Shown here: piece after piece, positions 17,865-26,839 of the stretch
How positions within the stretch are numbered: position 1 is the stretch's first letter
Layout of the letters: every line of letters starts with the position of its first letter
Source: CAIVVT01 sp963757265
GTDB lineage: Bacteria > Acidobacteriota > Terriglobia > Bryobacterales > Bryobacteraceae
Reading direction: 5' to 3'
DNA: 64,000 bases
NCBI GenBank assembly: GCA_963757265.1
Contig: CAVWRA010000003.1
Span: 1-64,000, forward strand
The notes under the pieces: model-generated
Database searches by the model: none
What the model was told of the DNA's origin: nothing
The model's input: only the letters and a program-made list of their open reading frames with translations
Program-made: the position numbers and the translations under genes

Positions 17865-18284
17865 ATGCGGACGGAAGCGATGGAAGATCGTCGAAAAGAT
17901 GAACGGGTCCGTTGCTCGGCCAAAGTCGACGTGAGCTGGCGCGATCCGGAGGGCCACTCCCGCAACGCCAGAGCCCAATTGGTGGATGTCTCCGCAGGCG
18001 GACTGAGCCTGCTGGTTGACGAGAGAATTGCCGTCAATACGCCGGTTCAGATCCATTACTCCAACAGCCTTATTCTCGGCCAGACCCGTTACTGGACCTG
18101 CGACATCCTGGGATGGGTGGTGGGTGTGCAGCTGGACCAGCGCGTCGATTGGGGCCCGATGGTGGTCGAATCGCCGAGCTTCAGCGCACCCGAATGGCCG
18201 GTTGGCCGGATCGCGTCCAAACGGCGCATCACCACAATCGTGCGGGATTTCTTCCGGATGGGCCGCAAGCGCAAACCAGATTGA
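17865..18284 (+). CDS. PilZ-domain protein (probable c-di-GMP binding)
   Basis: A small single-domain PilZ protein of about 140 residues. The c-di-GMP-binding signature is complete: the arginine box RRKDERVRC near the N terminus and the D-x-S-x-x-G motif in VDVSAGGLSLLV about 30 residues later. The beta-barrel continues through VQIHYSNSLILGQTRYW and ILGWVVGVQLD. No membrane segment. It would act as a cytoplasmic second-messenger receptor for surface behaviour. The start is uncertain: Met codons at 17841, 17865 and 17880 are in frame, and GGGAAGG favours 17865. It lies alone upstream of a MITE. Confidence 0.8.
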   Translation: MRTEAMEDRRKDERVRCSAKVDVSWRDPEGHSRNARAQLVDVSAGGLSLLVDERIAVNTPVQIHYSNSLILGQTRYWTCDILGWVVGVQLDQRVDWGPMVVESPSFSAPEWPVGRIASKRRITTIVRDFFRMGRKRKPD

Positions 18285-18442
18285 GGTGCCGCTGAAACCG
18301 GACGCCGGGCTGCATCCAGGACTGATGCTCGTCTCAGAGGTCCGCCTCGCACATTCCCGGGCGATCCCATTGCCCGTGTTCCAAGCGGAACTCTGAGCCG
18401 GGAAATGCCTGGCCCCGACCAACTCTCTGCGTCCCGTTGAGC

Positions 18443-18711
18443 TAGGGCCTGTTCACACTACCCGAACGGATGGCGTTGCGCGCGAAAAGCGCCTCAGACG
18501 AGGCGGAGGACGATGACTTTGGCCATTCCAAAGCGAGGACGACAACGAAGGCTGAAGCGGTTTTCGCCGCAACCCGGAGGGACGGGGCCGGTTTTTCCGA
18601 TTTCGGCGTCGCTCGTCGCTCGCAGACACCCGGTATGCGTCGCTCCTCGCTCCTGGAACTCGGAAAAACCGGCTCCCGTCGCCGCCGTCCGGGTAGTGTG
18701 AGCAGGCCCTA
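18443..18711. mobile_element. MITE-like element with 26-bp terminal inverted repeats and TA ends
   Basis: The left end TAGGGCCTGTTCACACTACC (from 18443) and the reverse complement of the right end TAGGGCCTGCTCACACTACC (to 18711) match over about 26 bases with two differences, continuing CGAACGG / CGGACGG. Both ends start with TA. Inside is a perfect 13-bp inverted repeat (CCGGTTTTTCCGA, 18588-18600 and 18660-18672) enclosing CGTCGCTCGTCGCTCG-like direct repeats. It has no coding capacity and is about 270 bp long. TA ends and size fit a non-autonomous element mobilised by an IS630/Tc1-type transposase. Confidence 0.7.
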
Positions 18712-18726
18712 GTCCTGTTTTGTGGG

Positions 18727-20013
18727 ATGATGCCATGGAGACAGCGCCCAACAGAGATCCATCCCATGGAATGTGACGAAACAAGTTCAGCCGGAACCAG
18801 TTCGGGAAGCGCGGCCCCCGCTGCGCGCCGTCTGCGCCAACCATGGCAGTGGGCGGCAATCGCGGTTGTGCTGGTACTCGGCTGGCAGGCCGCGCTGGTT
18901 CATGTGAACTACGCCGGCAACTGGACCGGTCTGTTCCGCATTGGCAGCCAAAGGCCCATGCCGGAGCGGATGGAACGGAGCATATTCCGCAACCCCCATC
19001 CGACGGGCTTCGATGGGCAGTACTACCGGCTGATCGCTCATGACCCGTTTCTGCGATCCGGAACCGCCGCGTATCTTGATGCTCCGATGCTGCGCTCACG
19101 CCGGATTCTGGTGCCGCTGCTGGCATGGATGTTGGCGTTGGGCCGCGACGAACTGGTGGATGGCGCCTACATCATAGTCATGGCCGCCTTCCTGTTCGGC
19201 GGCGTGTACTGGCTGGGGAGCATTGCAGCATCGGAAGGCCGTCACCCGGCGTTCGGCCTTCTATTCCTGATCGTCCCAGCCACCTTGGTCGCGATCGACT
19301 CGATGACGGTGGACATAGCGCTGGCGGCATTGACCGCCTGTTTTGCCTGGCAGGTGAAGACGGGGCGTGAACGCTGGGTGTGGGTGACGCTCGCCGCCGC
19401 ATGTCTGGTCCGTGAGACCGGTGTGCTGCTGCTCGCCGCGGCCGTGCTGACGGCGTTATTCCAGCGCGATTTTCGGCGCAGCGCCTGGCTGGCGACCGCG
19501 GTCATCCCGGTATTGTGCTGGTACGGCTACCTGATTGGTGTCCTGCCTCCCGCCGCTTTGAAACTCCACGCCAGCGTCCCAAGGTGGGTGATTCCAAGGC
19601 CCAACTGGGGCATCCTGGGGCGCGTTCTCGATCCGCCGCAGTACCCTGGCCTGCCGCCTGCGTTCCGGCCGATCGCCCGCCTGCTGGACCGCATCTCACT
19701 CGGCGCCACCATGGGGGCAATTCTTCTCAGTCTCGTCCGGCTCAGAAAAACCCGGCCTGCCGTGCTCAAGACGGCCCTGGCACTGAACCTTCTGTTGCTG
19801 TTGCTGCTGACGCGCAAGGGATACTGGAACAATCCATACGGCTATAGTCGTCCCTTGGCTCCGATTTTTGTTCTGCTGCTGGTGGGAGACGGCTCCACGG
19901 TGGCCTGCTGCGGAATCGCCGCAGTGGCCGTTTGCGCCCTGGTCGATCTGCGCGTACTGGCGGAATGGCGGGCCCCGGTGCTCAATGTGCTGCGCTGGGT
20001 CACGGGCGGTTGA
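18727..20013 (+). CDS. Polytopic membrane protein, possible GT-C-like family, function unknown
   Basis: A 428-residue integral membrane protein with about 8-10 hydrophobic helices (for example WAAIAVVLVLGWQAALVHV, YIIVMAAFLFGGVYWLGSIA, ALALNLLLLLLL). A large loop after the first helix contains PHPTGFDGQYYRLIAHDPFL, a pattern seen in membrane proteins related to mannosyl/arabinosyltransferases (GT-C). I cannot name an activity. A second Met (18766) could be the start. It runs directly into the glycosyltransferase at 20019, suggesting shared transcription and a role in surface polysaccharide or lipid glycosylation. Confidence 0.6.
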   Translation: MMPWRQRPTEIHPMECDETSSAGTSSGSAAPAARRLRQPWQWAAIAVVLVLGWQAALVHVNYAGNWTGLFRIGSQRPMPERMERSIFRNPHPTGFDGQYYRLIAHDPFLRSGTAAYLDAPMLRSRRILVPLLAWMLALGRDELVDGAYIIVMAAFLFGGVYWLGSIAASEGRHPAFGLLFLIVPATLVAIDSMTVDIALAALTACFAWQVKTGRERWVWVTLAAACLVRETGVLLLAAAVLTALFQRDFRRSAWLATAVIPVLCWYGYLIGVLPPAALKLHASVPRWVIPRPNWGILGRVLDPPQYPGLPPAFRPIARLLDRISLGATMGAILLSLVRLRKTRPAVLKTALALNLLLLLLLTRKGYWNNPYGYSRPLAPIFVLLLVGDGSTVACCGIAAVAVCALVDLRVLAEWRAPVLNVLRWVTGG

Positions 20014-20018
20014 CCGAC

Positions 20019-21153
20019 TTGTCGCAGCCGGTTGCGATAAACTTGGGCTTCGACCCAGTGCTGACCTTCTCCGTCATTATCCCGGTGCTCAACGGAGCGC
20101 GATTTCTGCCGCAGTGCCTCGAATGCCTGAAGCGTTCAAACACCCCGCCACACGAGAGCATCGTCGTCGATGATGGATCTTCGGACGGCTCCGTGGCGAT
20201 TGCGGAATCGGCGGGCATGGCAATCCTCAGAACGAGTGGCCGGCGAGGACCGGGGACTGGGCGCAATCTGGGCGCGGCCCATGCCTCGGGAGACGTCCTG
20301 GTTTTCGTGGACGCCGACGTCTGCGTGCGGCCCGATACGCTGGATCTGATCCGCGCCCGTTTCGAGGCCGATCCGTCCATCGACGCGCTGTTCGGATCGT
20401 ATGACGACGAGCCTGGGGATTCCGGGCTCATCTCGCAGTACAGAAACCTGTTACATCACTACGTTCACCAGAATGGCAGGCTCGAGGCGGCGACATTCTG
20501 GTCGGGCTGCGGTGCGGTCAGGCGCACCGTGTTTCGGGCTGCTCGGCGGCTTCGAGGAGTGCTATCGCCACGCCTCGACGGAAGACGTTGAATTAGGCTA
20601 TCGGCTGCGAGCCGCCGGCCACCGCATCGTCCTCGATCCCGGCATTCAGGTCAAACACCTCAAATCGTGGGGCGTTTTTGAAATGATCCGGGGCGACATC
20701 CTGTTCCGGGCAGTCCCGTGGACGCGCCTGATTCTGCGCTCCAACTGGCTTCCCAACGATCTGAACCTGGCCGTGTCACAGCGTCTGACGGCGATCCTCG
20801 TCCTGGCATCGGTCGCACTCGCGGTGGCCGGCCCCTTTGTCAAGCTGTCCCCAGCCTGGGCTTTGCTGCCCCTGGCGGCCGCCGTCCTGCTCAACCGGCA
20901 GTTTTACAGCTTTCTGGCCTCGAAGCGCGGCTGGTTGTTTGTGGCCATCGTGCTGCCGCTTCATCTGTTTTACTACCTTTACAGCGCACTTACTTTCGCG
21001 GCTTGCGTGGTGCTGCACGCATTGGTCTGGCGGCGGCAGGACGCCCGCAGCGCGTCTCGCCTGCTCCAACAGGATGAGACGGTGGAGTGGACTCAAGTTT
21101 CCGGCTCCACCGTTCCGTCAGTGCTCGATCGACGTGCTGAGCACGACGAGTAA
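20019..21153 (+). CDS. GT2-family glycosyltransferase with C-terminal membrane segments (one frameshift)
   Basis: A family-2 inverting glycosyltransferase: SVIIPVLNGARFLPQCLECL, the nucleotide-binding ESIVVDDGSSDGS, the DxD motif in VFVDADVCVR, then after a one-base insertion near 20535 LLGGFEECYRHASTEDVELG (the ED catalytic region) and YRLRAAGHRIVLDPGIQVKHLK. Residues about 260-350 add two to three membrane helices. It probably transfers a sugar to a lipid carrier at the inner membrane. The start is unclear: TTG 20010/20019 or GTG 20058 are in frame. The first overlaps the upstream membrane protein's stop. Confidence 0.8.
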
Positions 21154-21186
21154 TTGACAGCGCCGCGACCTCCGCGGGGGATTCAC

Positions 21187-22368
21187 ATGACATTGACGGA
21201 ATTCCAGCTTCAGCGCGAGCGCCTGTTCACGGCGCACGAAGAACTTCTGGCACGGCCGAACGAGCCCTGGCTCGAATCGAACGGTTGGTTTCAACGCTAC
21301 CGCCATCCCGTTCTGACAGCGGCGCATACGCCGCCGTTCTGGTGCTACGACCTGAATCCGGACACCAACCCGTACCTGATGGAGCGCCTGGGGGTCAACG
21401 CCGCATTCAACGCCGGCGCCATGGCGTGGCACGGCGGAGTCGTGCTGATGGCCAGGGTGGAGGGCGTTGACCGGAAATCGTTCTTCGCCATCGCCGAAAG
21501 CGACAGCGGTATCGAAAAGTTCCGTTTCTGGACATATCCCGTGGTTCTGCCGGCAACCACCGACCCAGAAACCAATGTCTACGACATGCGCCTGACGGCC
21601 CACGAGGATGGCTGGATCTATGGCTTATTCTGCGCCGAGCGCAAGGATCCTGCGGCGCCGGCCGGCGACCTCTCGTCAGCCGTAGCGCAGTGCGGCATCG
21701 TTCGAACGCGCGACCTCAAGGACTGGGAGCGCCTGGACGACCTGCGCACACCATCGGCGCAGCAACGCAATTGCGTCCTGCATCCCGATTTCGTCGGCGG
21801 GCAATATGGCCTTTACACCCGTCCACAAGACAGTTTCATCGAGGCTGGCCGCGGCGGAGGCATCGGATGGGGGCTCGTCAGAGACATCGAACACGCGGTC
21901 ATCGAGGAAGAGGTGATTCTCGACGCCCGAGAGTATCACACCATTAACGAAGTCAAGAATGGACTAGGTCCGCCGCCATTGAAAACGGGCAAGGGCTGGC
22001 TCCATCTGGCCCACGGTGTGCGCAATACCGCGGCCGGTCTGCGCTATGTCCTGTACTGTTTCTTGTGCGACCTGGAAACTCCCTACAAGGTGATCGCCAA
22101 GCCCGGAGGGTACCTGCTGGCGCCCGAGGGCGAAGAGCGGGTCGGCGATGTTTCAAATGTAGTTTTTTCCAATGGCTGGGTGCGCCGGGGCGAGGAGGTT
22201 CTCATTTATTACAGCGCCTCCGACACGCGTACTTACGTCGCCAGCACGACCGTGGACCGGCTTCTGGATTACGTTTTGAATACTCCGCCCGACGCTTTGT
22301 CCAGCGCTGCCTGCGTTCGTCAACGGGTTGATCTGATTGAGCGCAACCTGCGGCTGCCGAGGGAATAG
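21187..22368 (+). CDS. GH130-family glycoside phosphorylase (beta-mannosyl-glucose type)
   Basis: A 394-residue five-bladed beta-propeller glycoside phosphorylase. The N-terminal NPWL-like segment (NEPWLESNGWFQRYRHPVLT), GVNAAFNAGAMAWHGGVVLM, VYDMRLTAHEDGWIYGLFC and the GWLHLAHGVRNTAAGLRYVL / KPGGYLLAPE motifs are those of enzymes that phosphorolyse beta-1,4-mannosyl-glucose or related mannosides, yielding mannose-1-phosphate. There is no signal peptide, so it acts in the cytoplasm on imported oligosaccharide. ATG 21187 follows GCGGGGGA. It fits the local mannonate dehydratase and epimerase genes as part of mannoside/galactoside use. Confidence 0.82.
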   Translation: MTLTEFQLQRERLFTAHEELLARPNEPWLESNGWFQRYRHPVLTAAHTPPFWCYDLNPDTNPYLMERLGVNAAFNAGAMAWHGGVVLMARVEGVDRKSFFAIAESDSGIEKFRFWTYPVVLPATTDPETNVYDMRLTAHEDGWIYGLFCAERKDPAAPAGDLSSAVAQCGIVRTRDLKDWERLDDLRTPSAQQRNCVLHPDFVGGQYGLYTRPQDSFIEAGRGGGIGWGLVRDIEHAVIEEEVILDAREYHTINEVKNGLGPPPLKTGKGWLHLAHGVRNTAAGLRYVLYCFLCDLETPYKVIAKPGGYLLAPEGEERVGDVSNVVFSNGWVRRGEEVLIYYSASDTRTYVASTTVDRLLDYVLNTPPDALSSAACVRQRVDLIERNLRLPRE

Positions 22369-22571
22369 ACTTTCTCAGAGATGTGCTGCTTCAGCGGCCC
22401 ATCCCACCGGTCGGCGGCGCGCCACTCCGGCCATTTTCCTTTTATCTGGTTTGCATTTAGCCGCCTGGATGGGAATATGATGCAATTGGTTAGCTATTGG
22501 AGTGCGGCGCGGTATATGCTGTGAGTTTGGGGGAGAAAGTCCACAATAAGTTGTGGTGAAGCTGTTTTAGT

Positions 22572-23855
22572 ATGGCCGAAGCCCTGCGAGCGCCTTTGTT
22601 CGTGCCACCCGCTCCGATTGAACCGGACGCCCTGGATATTCCATGGTCCCTGGTGGTTGACCTGGTGGCGCGGAGGCTCAACCTCGAAGGTGTCAGCAGC
22701 CTGAGTTCCTTGCAACGGGAGCTGAAACTCGCGCCTCCGATCATCGAGGCGGTGTTCCGGCATTTCCAAAAAGAAAAGCTGGTGGAGATCCGGGGTACCG
22801 AAGGCCACGATTTCATGCTCGGGCTGACCAGCGGAGGCCACAAATTCGCCGCGGACCGGCAACTGGCCAGCCATTACGCCGGGCCGGCCCCCGTATCCCT
22901 CGAGGTGTATAAGTCCACGGTCCAGGCGCAAGCGGCACGGCTGAAGGTCAACCGATACCAGTTACGCCGTATCTTCTCCGACCTGGTCGTGGAAAACGAG
23001 GTGCTCGACAAGGTCGGGCCCGCGCTCATTTCTCAGAAATCCCTATTCCTTTTCGGTCCTTCGGGCAATGGCAAGACCAGCCTGGCTGAGCGGCTGGTGA
23101 AGATTTACGACGATGCCGTTGTCCTGCCTTACGCGGTTGAGGTTGACGGCCAGGTGATCTGCGTTTTCGATCCCGTGGTTCACCATCGGCTCGACATGGA
23201 TTGTCCGGGACTGGACCCGCGCTGGATTGTGTGCCGTCGTCCCGAGGTCATGGTGGGTGGAGAGCTTTCGGCCGAAATGCTCGAACTGAGGCTCGATCCA
23301 GCCTCGAACATTTATGCGGCGCCCATCCAGATGAAGGCCAACAACGGCATCCTCGTCGTGGACGACTTTGGACGCCAGGTCATTGCTCCGGCTACTTTGC
23401 TCAACCGGTGGATTCTGCCCCTGGACCGCAGAGTGGATTATCTCACCCTGAGCTACGGGCTCAAATTCCAGGTCCCGTTCGAGCTCATGATCGTCTTCGC
23501 GACCAACCTCGAGCCAAAGCACTTGATGGACCCGGCCTTTCTGCGGCGCATTCCCAACAAGATTCTGATGCGCTCCGTCTCCGACCGGAGCTTCATCGAA
23601 ATCTTCCGCCGGGAAGCGGCGCGCTATGGATTTGAATTCGACCCCGTCGTGGCCGAACATTTGCTGAGTCTGTGCCGCAGCCGGGGCGGGCTGGGGTTGT
23701 GCGCCTGCTATCCGCGCGACATCTGCCAGGCGGCCGCCTCCATCAATGCCTATGAGGAACGGCCCGCGCAGCTGTCGCTCGGCGATCTCGAACGCGCCGT
23801 GGAGCTGTACTTCGCGGAGAGTGCCCAAGTCGGCCTGAGCGCAAAAATGAGTTGA
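22572..23855 (+). CDS. AAA+ ATPase with N-terminal winged-helix-like region
   Basis: A 427-residue cytoplasmic ATPase. Residues 25-100 look like a helical or winged-helix domain (LVVDLVARRLNLEGVSSLSS, FRHFQKEKLVEIRG). The AAA+ core follows: Walker A FGPSGNGKTSLAERL at about residue 165, Walker B NGILVVDDFGRQV at about 260, a sensor-1-like FATNLEPKHL and an arginine-finger-like AFLRRIPNKI. The C-terminal lid helices end the protein. The ATPase family is common in bacteria and some members were named as secretion or pilus ATPases, but the partner is unknown here. It stands alone: no toxin, nuclease or pilus gene adjoins it. Confidence 0.75.
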   Translation: MAEALRAPLFVPPAPIEPDALDIPWSLVVDLVARRLNLEGVSSLSSLQRELKLAPPIIEAVFRHFQKEKLVEIRGTEGHDFMLGLTSGGHKFAADRQLASHYAGPAPVSLEVYKSTVQAQAARLKVNRYQLRRIFSDLVVENEVLDKVGPALISQKSLFLFGPSGNGKTSLAERLVKIYDDAVVLPYAVEVDGQVICVFDPVVHHRLDMDCPGLDPRWIVCRRPEVMVGGELSAEMLELRLDPASNIYAAPIQMKANNGILVVDDFGRQVIAPATLLNRWILPLDRRVDYLTLSYGLKFQVPFELMIVFATNLEPKHLMDPAFLRRIPNKILMRSVSDRSFIEIFRREAARYGFEFDPVVAEHLLSLCRSRGGLGLCACYPRDICQAAASINAYEERPAQLSLGDLERAVELYFAESAQVGLSAKMS

Positions 23856-24004
23856 GTGAAGTGGATGTTTCGCCGCCGGAGCGGCTGGTGCGTCTCGAAC
23901 TGCCGTTCAACGCAGGAGCGGTTTGGTCTCTGAGACCAGAGCGCGTGCAGACCACCCGGCTGATGCCCTCTCGCCTCGCTCCGCTGAGCGTATGCTGGAA
24001 GATT

Positions 24005-24937
24005 ATGCGCTCCCTTGCTCTATTGGTTCTTTCCTCGGCTGTCGCGTTCGCCGCGAACAGCCCTTTCGACGGCCGTTGGGACATCACCGTCGCCGGCGAC
24101 ACTGCTCAGGCCTGGTGGCTCGGTCTGGAAGGCGCGGGCACTCCCGCCGCCAAGGGCACTTTCATCAGCGACCACTGGGGCGCACTCAACCCGATTGATG
24201 AAATCTCGGTTCAGGGCAATGAACTCACTTTCGGATTTCGTTATAAGCAAGGCGGCCGCGAGATCCATCACGTCTATTCGGCCCACATCGAAGGCGGCCG
24301 GCTGATCGGCACGTTCACGCCCGATGGCTCCCTCAGTGCGACCCTCCACTGGACCGGCGTTCACGCGCCGGTCATCCGCGACAAGGACGATGGCTCCTGG
24401 CGCGAAGGCAAACCGATCGCGCTTTTTGACAAGAAAACGAGCGCCGGATGGAGATCCCTCACCCCCGACAAGCCATTCGGCTGGACCGTCGAGAACGGCC
24501 TCCTGACGAGCACCGGCGGAGCGAGCAACCTGATCTCCGAACGGAAGTTCTGGAACTTCAAACTGCATGTCGAGTTTCGTCTGGCCAAAGACTCCAACAG
24601 CGGCATCGGCTTGCGGGCACGCTATGAGGTCCAGATCCTCGACGACTACGGCCGTCCGCCGGACACCCACGGCAACGGCGCCCTCTACAGCCGCATCCTG
24701 CCCACCGAGAACGCCAGCAAGCCGGCCGGCGAATGGCAGACCTACGACATCCGCTTCGTGGGCCGCCAGGTGACCGTCGTGCTGAACGGCAAGAAGGTGA
24801 TCGACAAGGGCGAAGTCGAGGGACTCACCGCCATCGCCAGCGATGCGAATGAGGGCCAGCCCGGACCGCTCATTCTGCAAGGGGATCACGGCCCGGTCGA
24901 GTTCCGCGAAATCAATCTTACGCCGCTGGTGAAATAA
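24005..24937 (+). CDS. Exported DUF1080 (3-keto-disaccharide hydrolase) domain protein
   Basis: A 310-residue secreted protein. The signal peptide is MRSLALLVLSSAVAFAA. The first half contains a small beta domain (FDGRWDITVAGDTAQAW). The second half is the concanavalin-like DUF1080 domain: KPIALFDKKTSAGWRSLTPD, WTVENGLLTSTGGASNLISE, FEFRLAKDSNSGIGLRARYE-like strands, and QTYDIRFVGRQVTVVLNGKK. Members of the DUF1080 family hydrolyse 3-keto-glycosides made by Gfo/Idh-type or flavin dehydrogenases. ATG 24005 is chosen because the signal peptide begins there. It faces the convergent mannonate dehydratase gene. Confidence 0.85.
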   Translation: MRSLALLVLSSAVAFAANSPFDGRWDITVAGDTAQAWWLGLEGAGTPAAKGTFISDHWGALNPIDEISVQGNELTFGFRYKQGGREIHHVYSAHIEGGRLIGTFTPDGSLSATLHWTGVHAPVIRDKDDGSWREGKPIALFDKKTSAGWRSLTPDKPFGWTVENGLLTSTGGASNLISERKFWNFKLHVEFRLAKDSNSGIGLRARYEVQILDDYGRPPDTHGNGALYSRILPTENASKPAGEWQTYDIRFVGRQVTVVLNGKKVIDKGEVEGLTAIASDANEGQPGPLILQGDHGPVEFREINLTPLVK

Positions 24938-24975
24938 ACGCGCTGGGAAATCCCGGATCTACCCGCGCCGGGCGA

Positions 24976-26115
24976 TTAGGCCTGTGCTTCCGCCTCGGCC
25001 CGCTTGAGCAGCGCCCGCATGTAGGCGAAGCCGTACGCGATTTGGGAGAAGTTGCCGCCGACCATGGCAGGGCTGTGGTCCAGGATCACGATGCCGTCGT
25101 ACTTGACGTCCACCAGGGCTTTCATGATGCGGTACATGTCGAAGTAGCCGTCATCCATGAAGGTCTCGACGAAGTGCGGCAACGGCGCGCTCACGTTTCT
25201 GAAATGGATCTTCCAAATCTTGTCCGCGCCGAAGTAGCGGATCACCTCGTCGGGGTCCTTGCCCATCAGCCTACGCCCGCCCTCGAGCCACGTTCCGCAA
25301 CACAAACAGATGCCGACGTTGGGGCTGTTGGCGATCTCCATCGCCCGCTTGTAGCCCTCGAAGTTGCCGAAGATGCAGCGCGGCACCCCGGCGAGCACCG
25401 GCACCGGCGGGTCGTCCGGATGGATGCCGATCCGCACGCCGGCCTCTTCCGCCACCGGCGCGGCCTGGCGGATGAAGTGCGTGAAATTCTCCCAGATCTC
25501 TTCCTTCGTGAATTCGCGGCCGTGGGAGAGGGGCTCGTGGAAGCGGGTGTCCAACCACCAGCCGTATTTGTCGGGACTCGCCATGTCGAACTCCCGCGCC
25601 TTCGCGCCGCGCACCATCGCCGTGCCGCTGGACCAGATGCCGTTGCCCATGTGCGCGTAGGTCGTATAGTAGATGCCGGCCTGCCCCAGGTTGCGCAGGT
25701 ACTGCTTGTACTCGTCAATCTTCTGGTCGCGCCCAGGCAGATTCAGAGTCACTTCGGGCATGTTGTGCACGCTCGGATTCCCGATGTTCCATACCGTGAT
25801 CCCGGCGTCGGCATACCGTTTCTTGATCTGCAGAAACCCGTCGGCCGTGCGCAGGTCGGGCGTCGAGCCGACGCTTACATACTCAGCACCGACCTGGCGC
25901 AGGAAGAGCAATTCGTCGTCCGTCGGCTTCGCCGAGGCCATCCCGCACAGCTTGATGCCGGGCGCGCTCCGGTGCACGGTTGCTGCGGCCTTGCCCGTGG
26001 AAGCCAGTGCAGCCGCTCCGCCCCATACACCCGCCCAAGCGAGTTTGCCGAATTCCCTGCGGTCGGGATTCAGCCCGTCAGCATTGGATTGCGTGTTTGA
26101 ACCTGGCGTAATCAT
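24976..26115 (-). CDS. uxuA: Mannonate dehydratase (UxuA-type), twin-arginine-like leader
   Basis: A 379-residue TIM-barrel enzyme of the xylose-isomerase-like superfamily. The GIHPDDPPVPVLAGV segment is the UxuA fingerprint (metal and substrate binding), and GICLCCGTW and IHFRNVSAPLPHFVETF carry further metal ligands. UxuA removes water from D-mannonate to give 2-keto-3-deoxygluconate in uronate catabolism. The N terminus has DRREFGKLAWAGVWGGAAAL, a twin-arginine-like leader unusual for UxuA; either the enzyme is exported or it belongs to an exported sister family. AGGAG lies 8 bases before ATG 26115. Confidence 0.8.
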   Translation of the reverse strand: MITPGSNTQSNADGLNPDRREFGKLAWAGVWGGAAALASTGKAAATVHRSAPGIKLCGMASAKPTDDELLFLRQVGAEYVSVGSTPDLRTADGFLQIKKRYADAGITVWNIGNPSVHNMPEVTLNLPGRDQKIDEYKQYLRNLGQAGIYYTTYAHMGNGIWSSGTAMVRGAKAREFDMASPDKYGWWLDTRFHEPLSHGREFTKEEIWENFTHFIRQAAPVAEEAGVRIGIHPDDPPVPVLAGVPRCIFGNFEGYKRAMEIANSPNVGICLCCGTWLEGGRRLMGKDPDEVIRYFGADKIWKIHFRNVSAPLPHFVETFMDDGYFDMYRIMKALVDVKYDGIVILDHSPAMVGGNFSQIAYGFAYMRALLKRAEAEAQA

Positions 26116-26203
26116 GGACCGTTCTCCTTTGTTGATCCGGGATGCCTAGCTCTTCTCGAGACTACAACCTGCGGGATCGCGCCTGCACGCCTGGCGCCGA
26201 GCC

Positions 26204-26523
26204 TTACAGACCCTGCGCCGTCAGGCAGCCGTCCACTGCAAGCATCGCCCCGGAGATAAACGCGGCTGTGTCGGAGGCCAAGAACACGACCGCGTCGGCG
26301 ACATCCGAGGGCTTGCCGATGCGGCCCAACGGATGGAATTTCAATACGGCGGCGCGGTCCGCCTCGCCCACCGCGAACGCCTTTTCCAGCATCGGCGTCT
26401 CGATGTAGCCCGGGCAGATCACGTTCACGCGGATGCCCTGCGGTCCGTGGTCGATCGCCATGGCGCGCGTCAGGCCGAGCAGGCCGGACTTCGAGGCGTC
26501 ATAGGCCGGACAACGTGCCTATG
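26204..26523 (-). pseudogene. SDR-family oxidoreductase, C-terminal fragment
   Basis: Reading from about 26520: CPAYDASKSGLLGLTRAMAI keeps the catalytic Tyr and Lys (YxxxK), then IRVNVICPGYIETPML and the C-terminal FLASDTAAFISGAMLAVDGC. The Rossmann half with the glycine-rich cofactor loop is missing: a stop lies just upstream in this frame and the preceding 300 bases are unrelated. It is a classical short-chain dehydrogenase that lost its first about 150 residues, probably by deletion or rearrangement near 26515. Confidence 0.75.
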
Positions 26524-26839
26524 AGAAGTATGCGTGGGCCGAAGAGACATTGCCTCGTGATCTCCAGAATCGGCTTAGGTCACGGCAGGTTTTCCTAATC
26601 ATCTCGACCGACCGATTGTGGAACGCACAGGTGTTCACGCTGGGGATGAGCGCGATGCTCGCGAGAGAACTCATAGTGCCTCAGCGAACGTTGCAGCGGC
26701 TGGAGATCTCGGATGGTCTCGTAGCCGGCTTCTCCATTCCGCTACCCATCGCTGCAAGGCGGTACCAGGCGCCGTCCTGTTTCAGGCGCTTTGCTTCGCG
26801 ACGGTCCTGACTTCGAATGAATGCTCCAGCAGAGATCCA
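26524..26839. other. Unassigned stretch between SDR fragment and isomerase gene
   Basis: An 86-codon plus-strand frame (26550-26810) is open and extends back into the SDR fragment, reading for instance LPRDLQNRLRSRQVFLIIST. I do not recognise it; the base composition is lower in GC than its neighbours. It may be inserted foreign DNA or a rearranged remnant. I do not call a gene. Confidence 0.3.

Noticed and set aside
16446..18422. A 658-codon minus-strand frame opposite the Gfo/Idh and PilZ genes
   Set aside because: No recognisable motif; the plus-strand genes have clear signal, cofactor and PilZ motifs.
22573..26100. Open frames antisense to the ATPase, DUF1080 and mannonate dehydratase genes
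   Set aside because: Each mirrors a well-supported gene and lacks start signals or domains.
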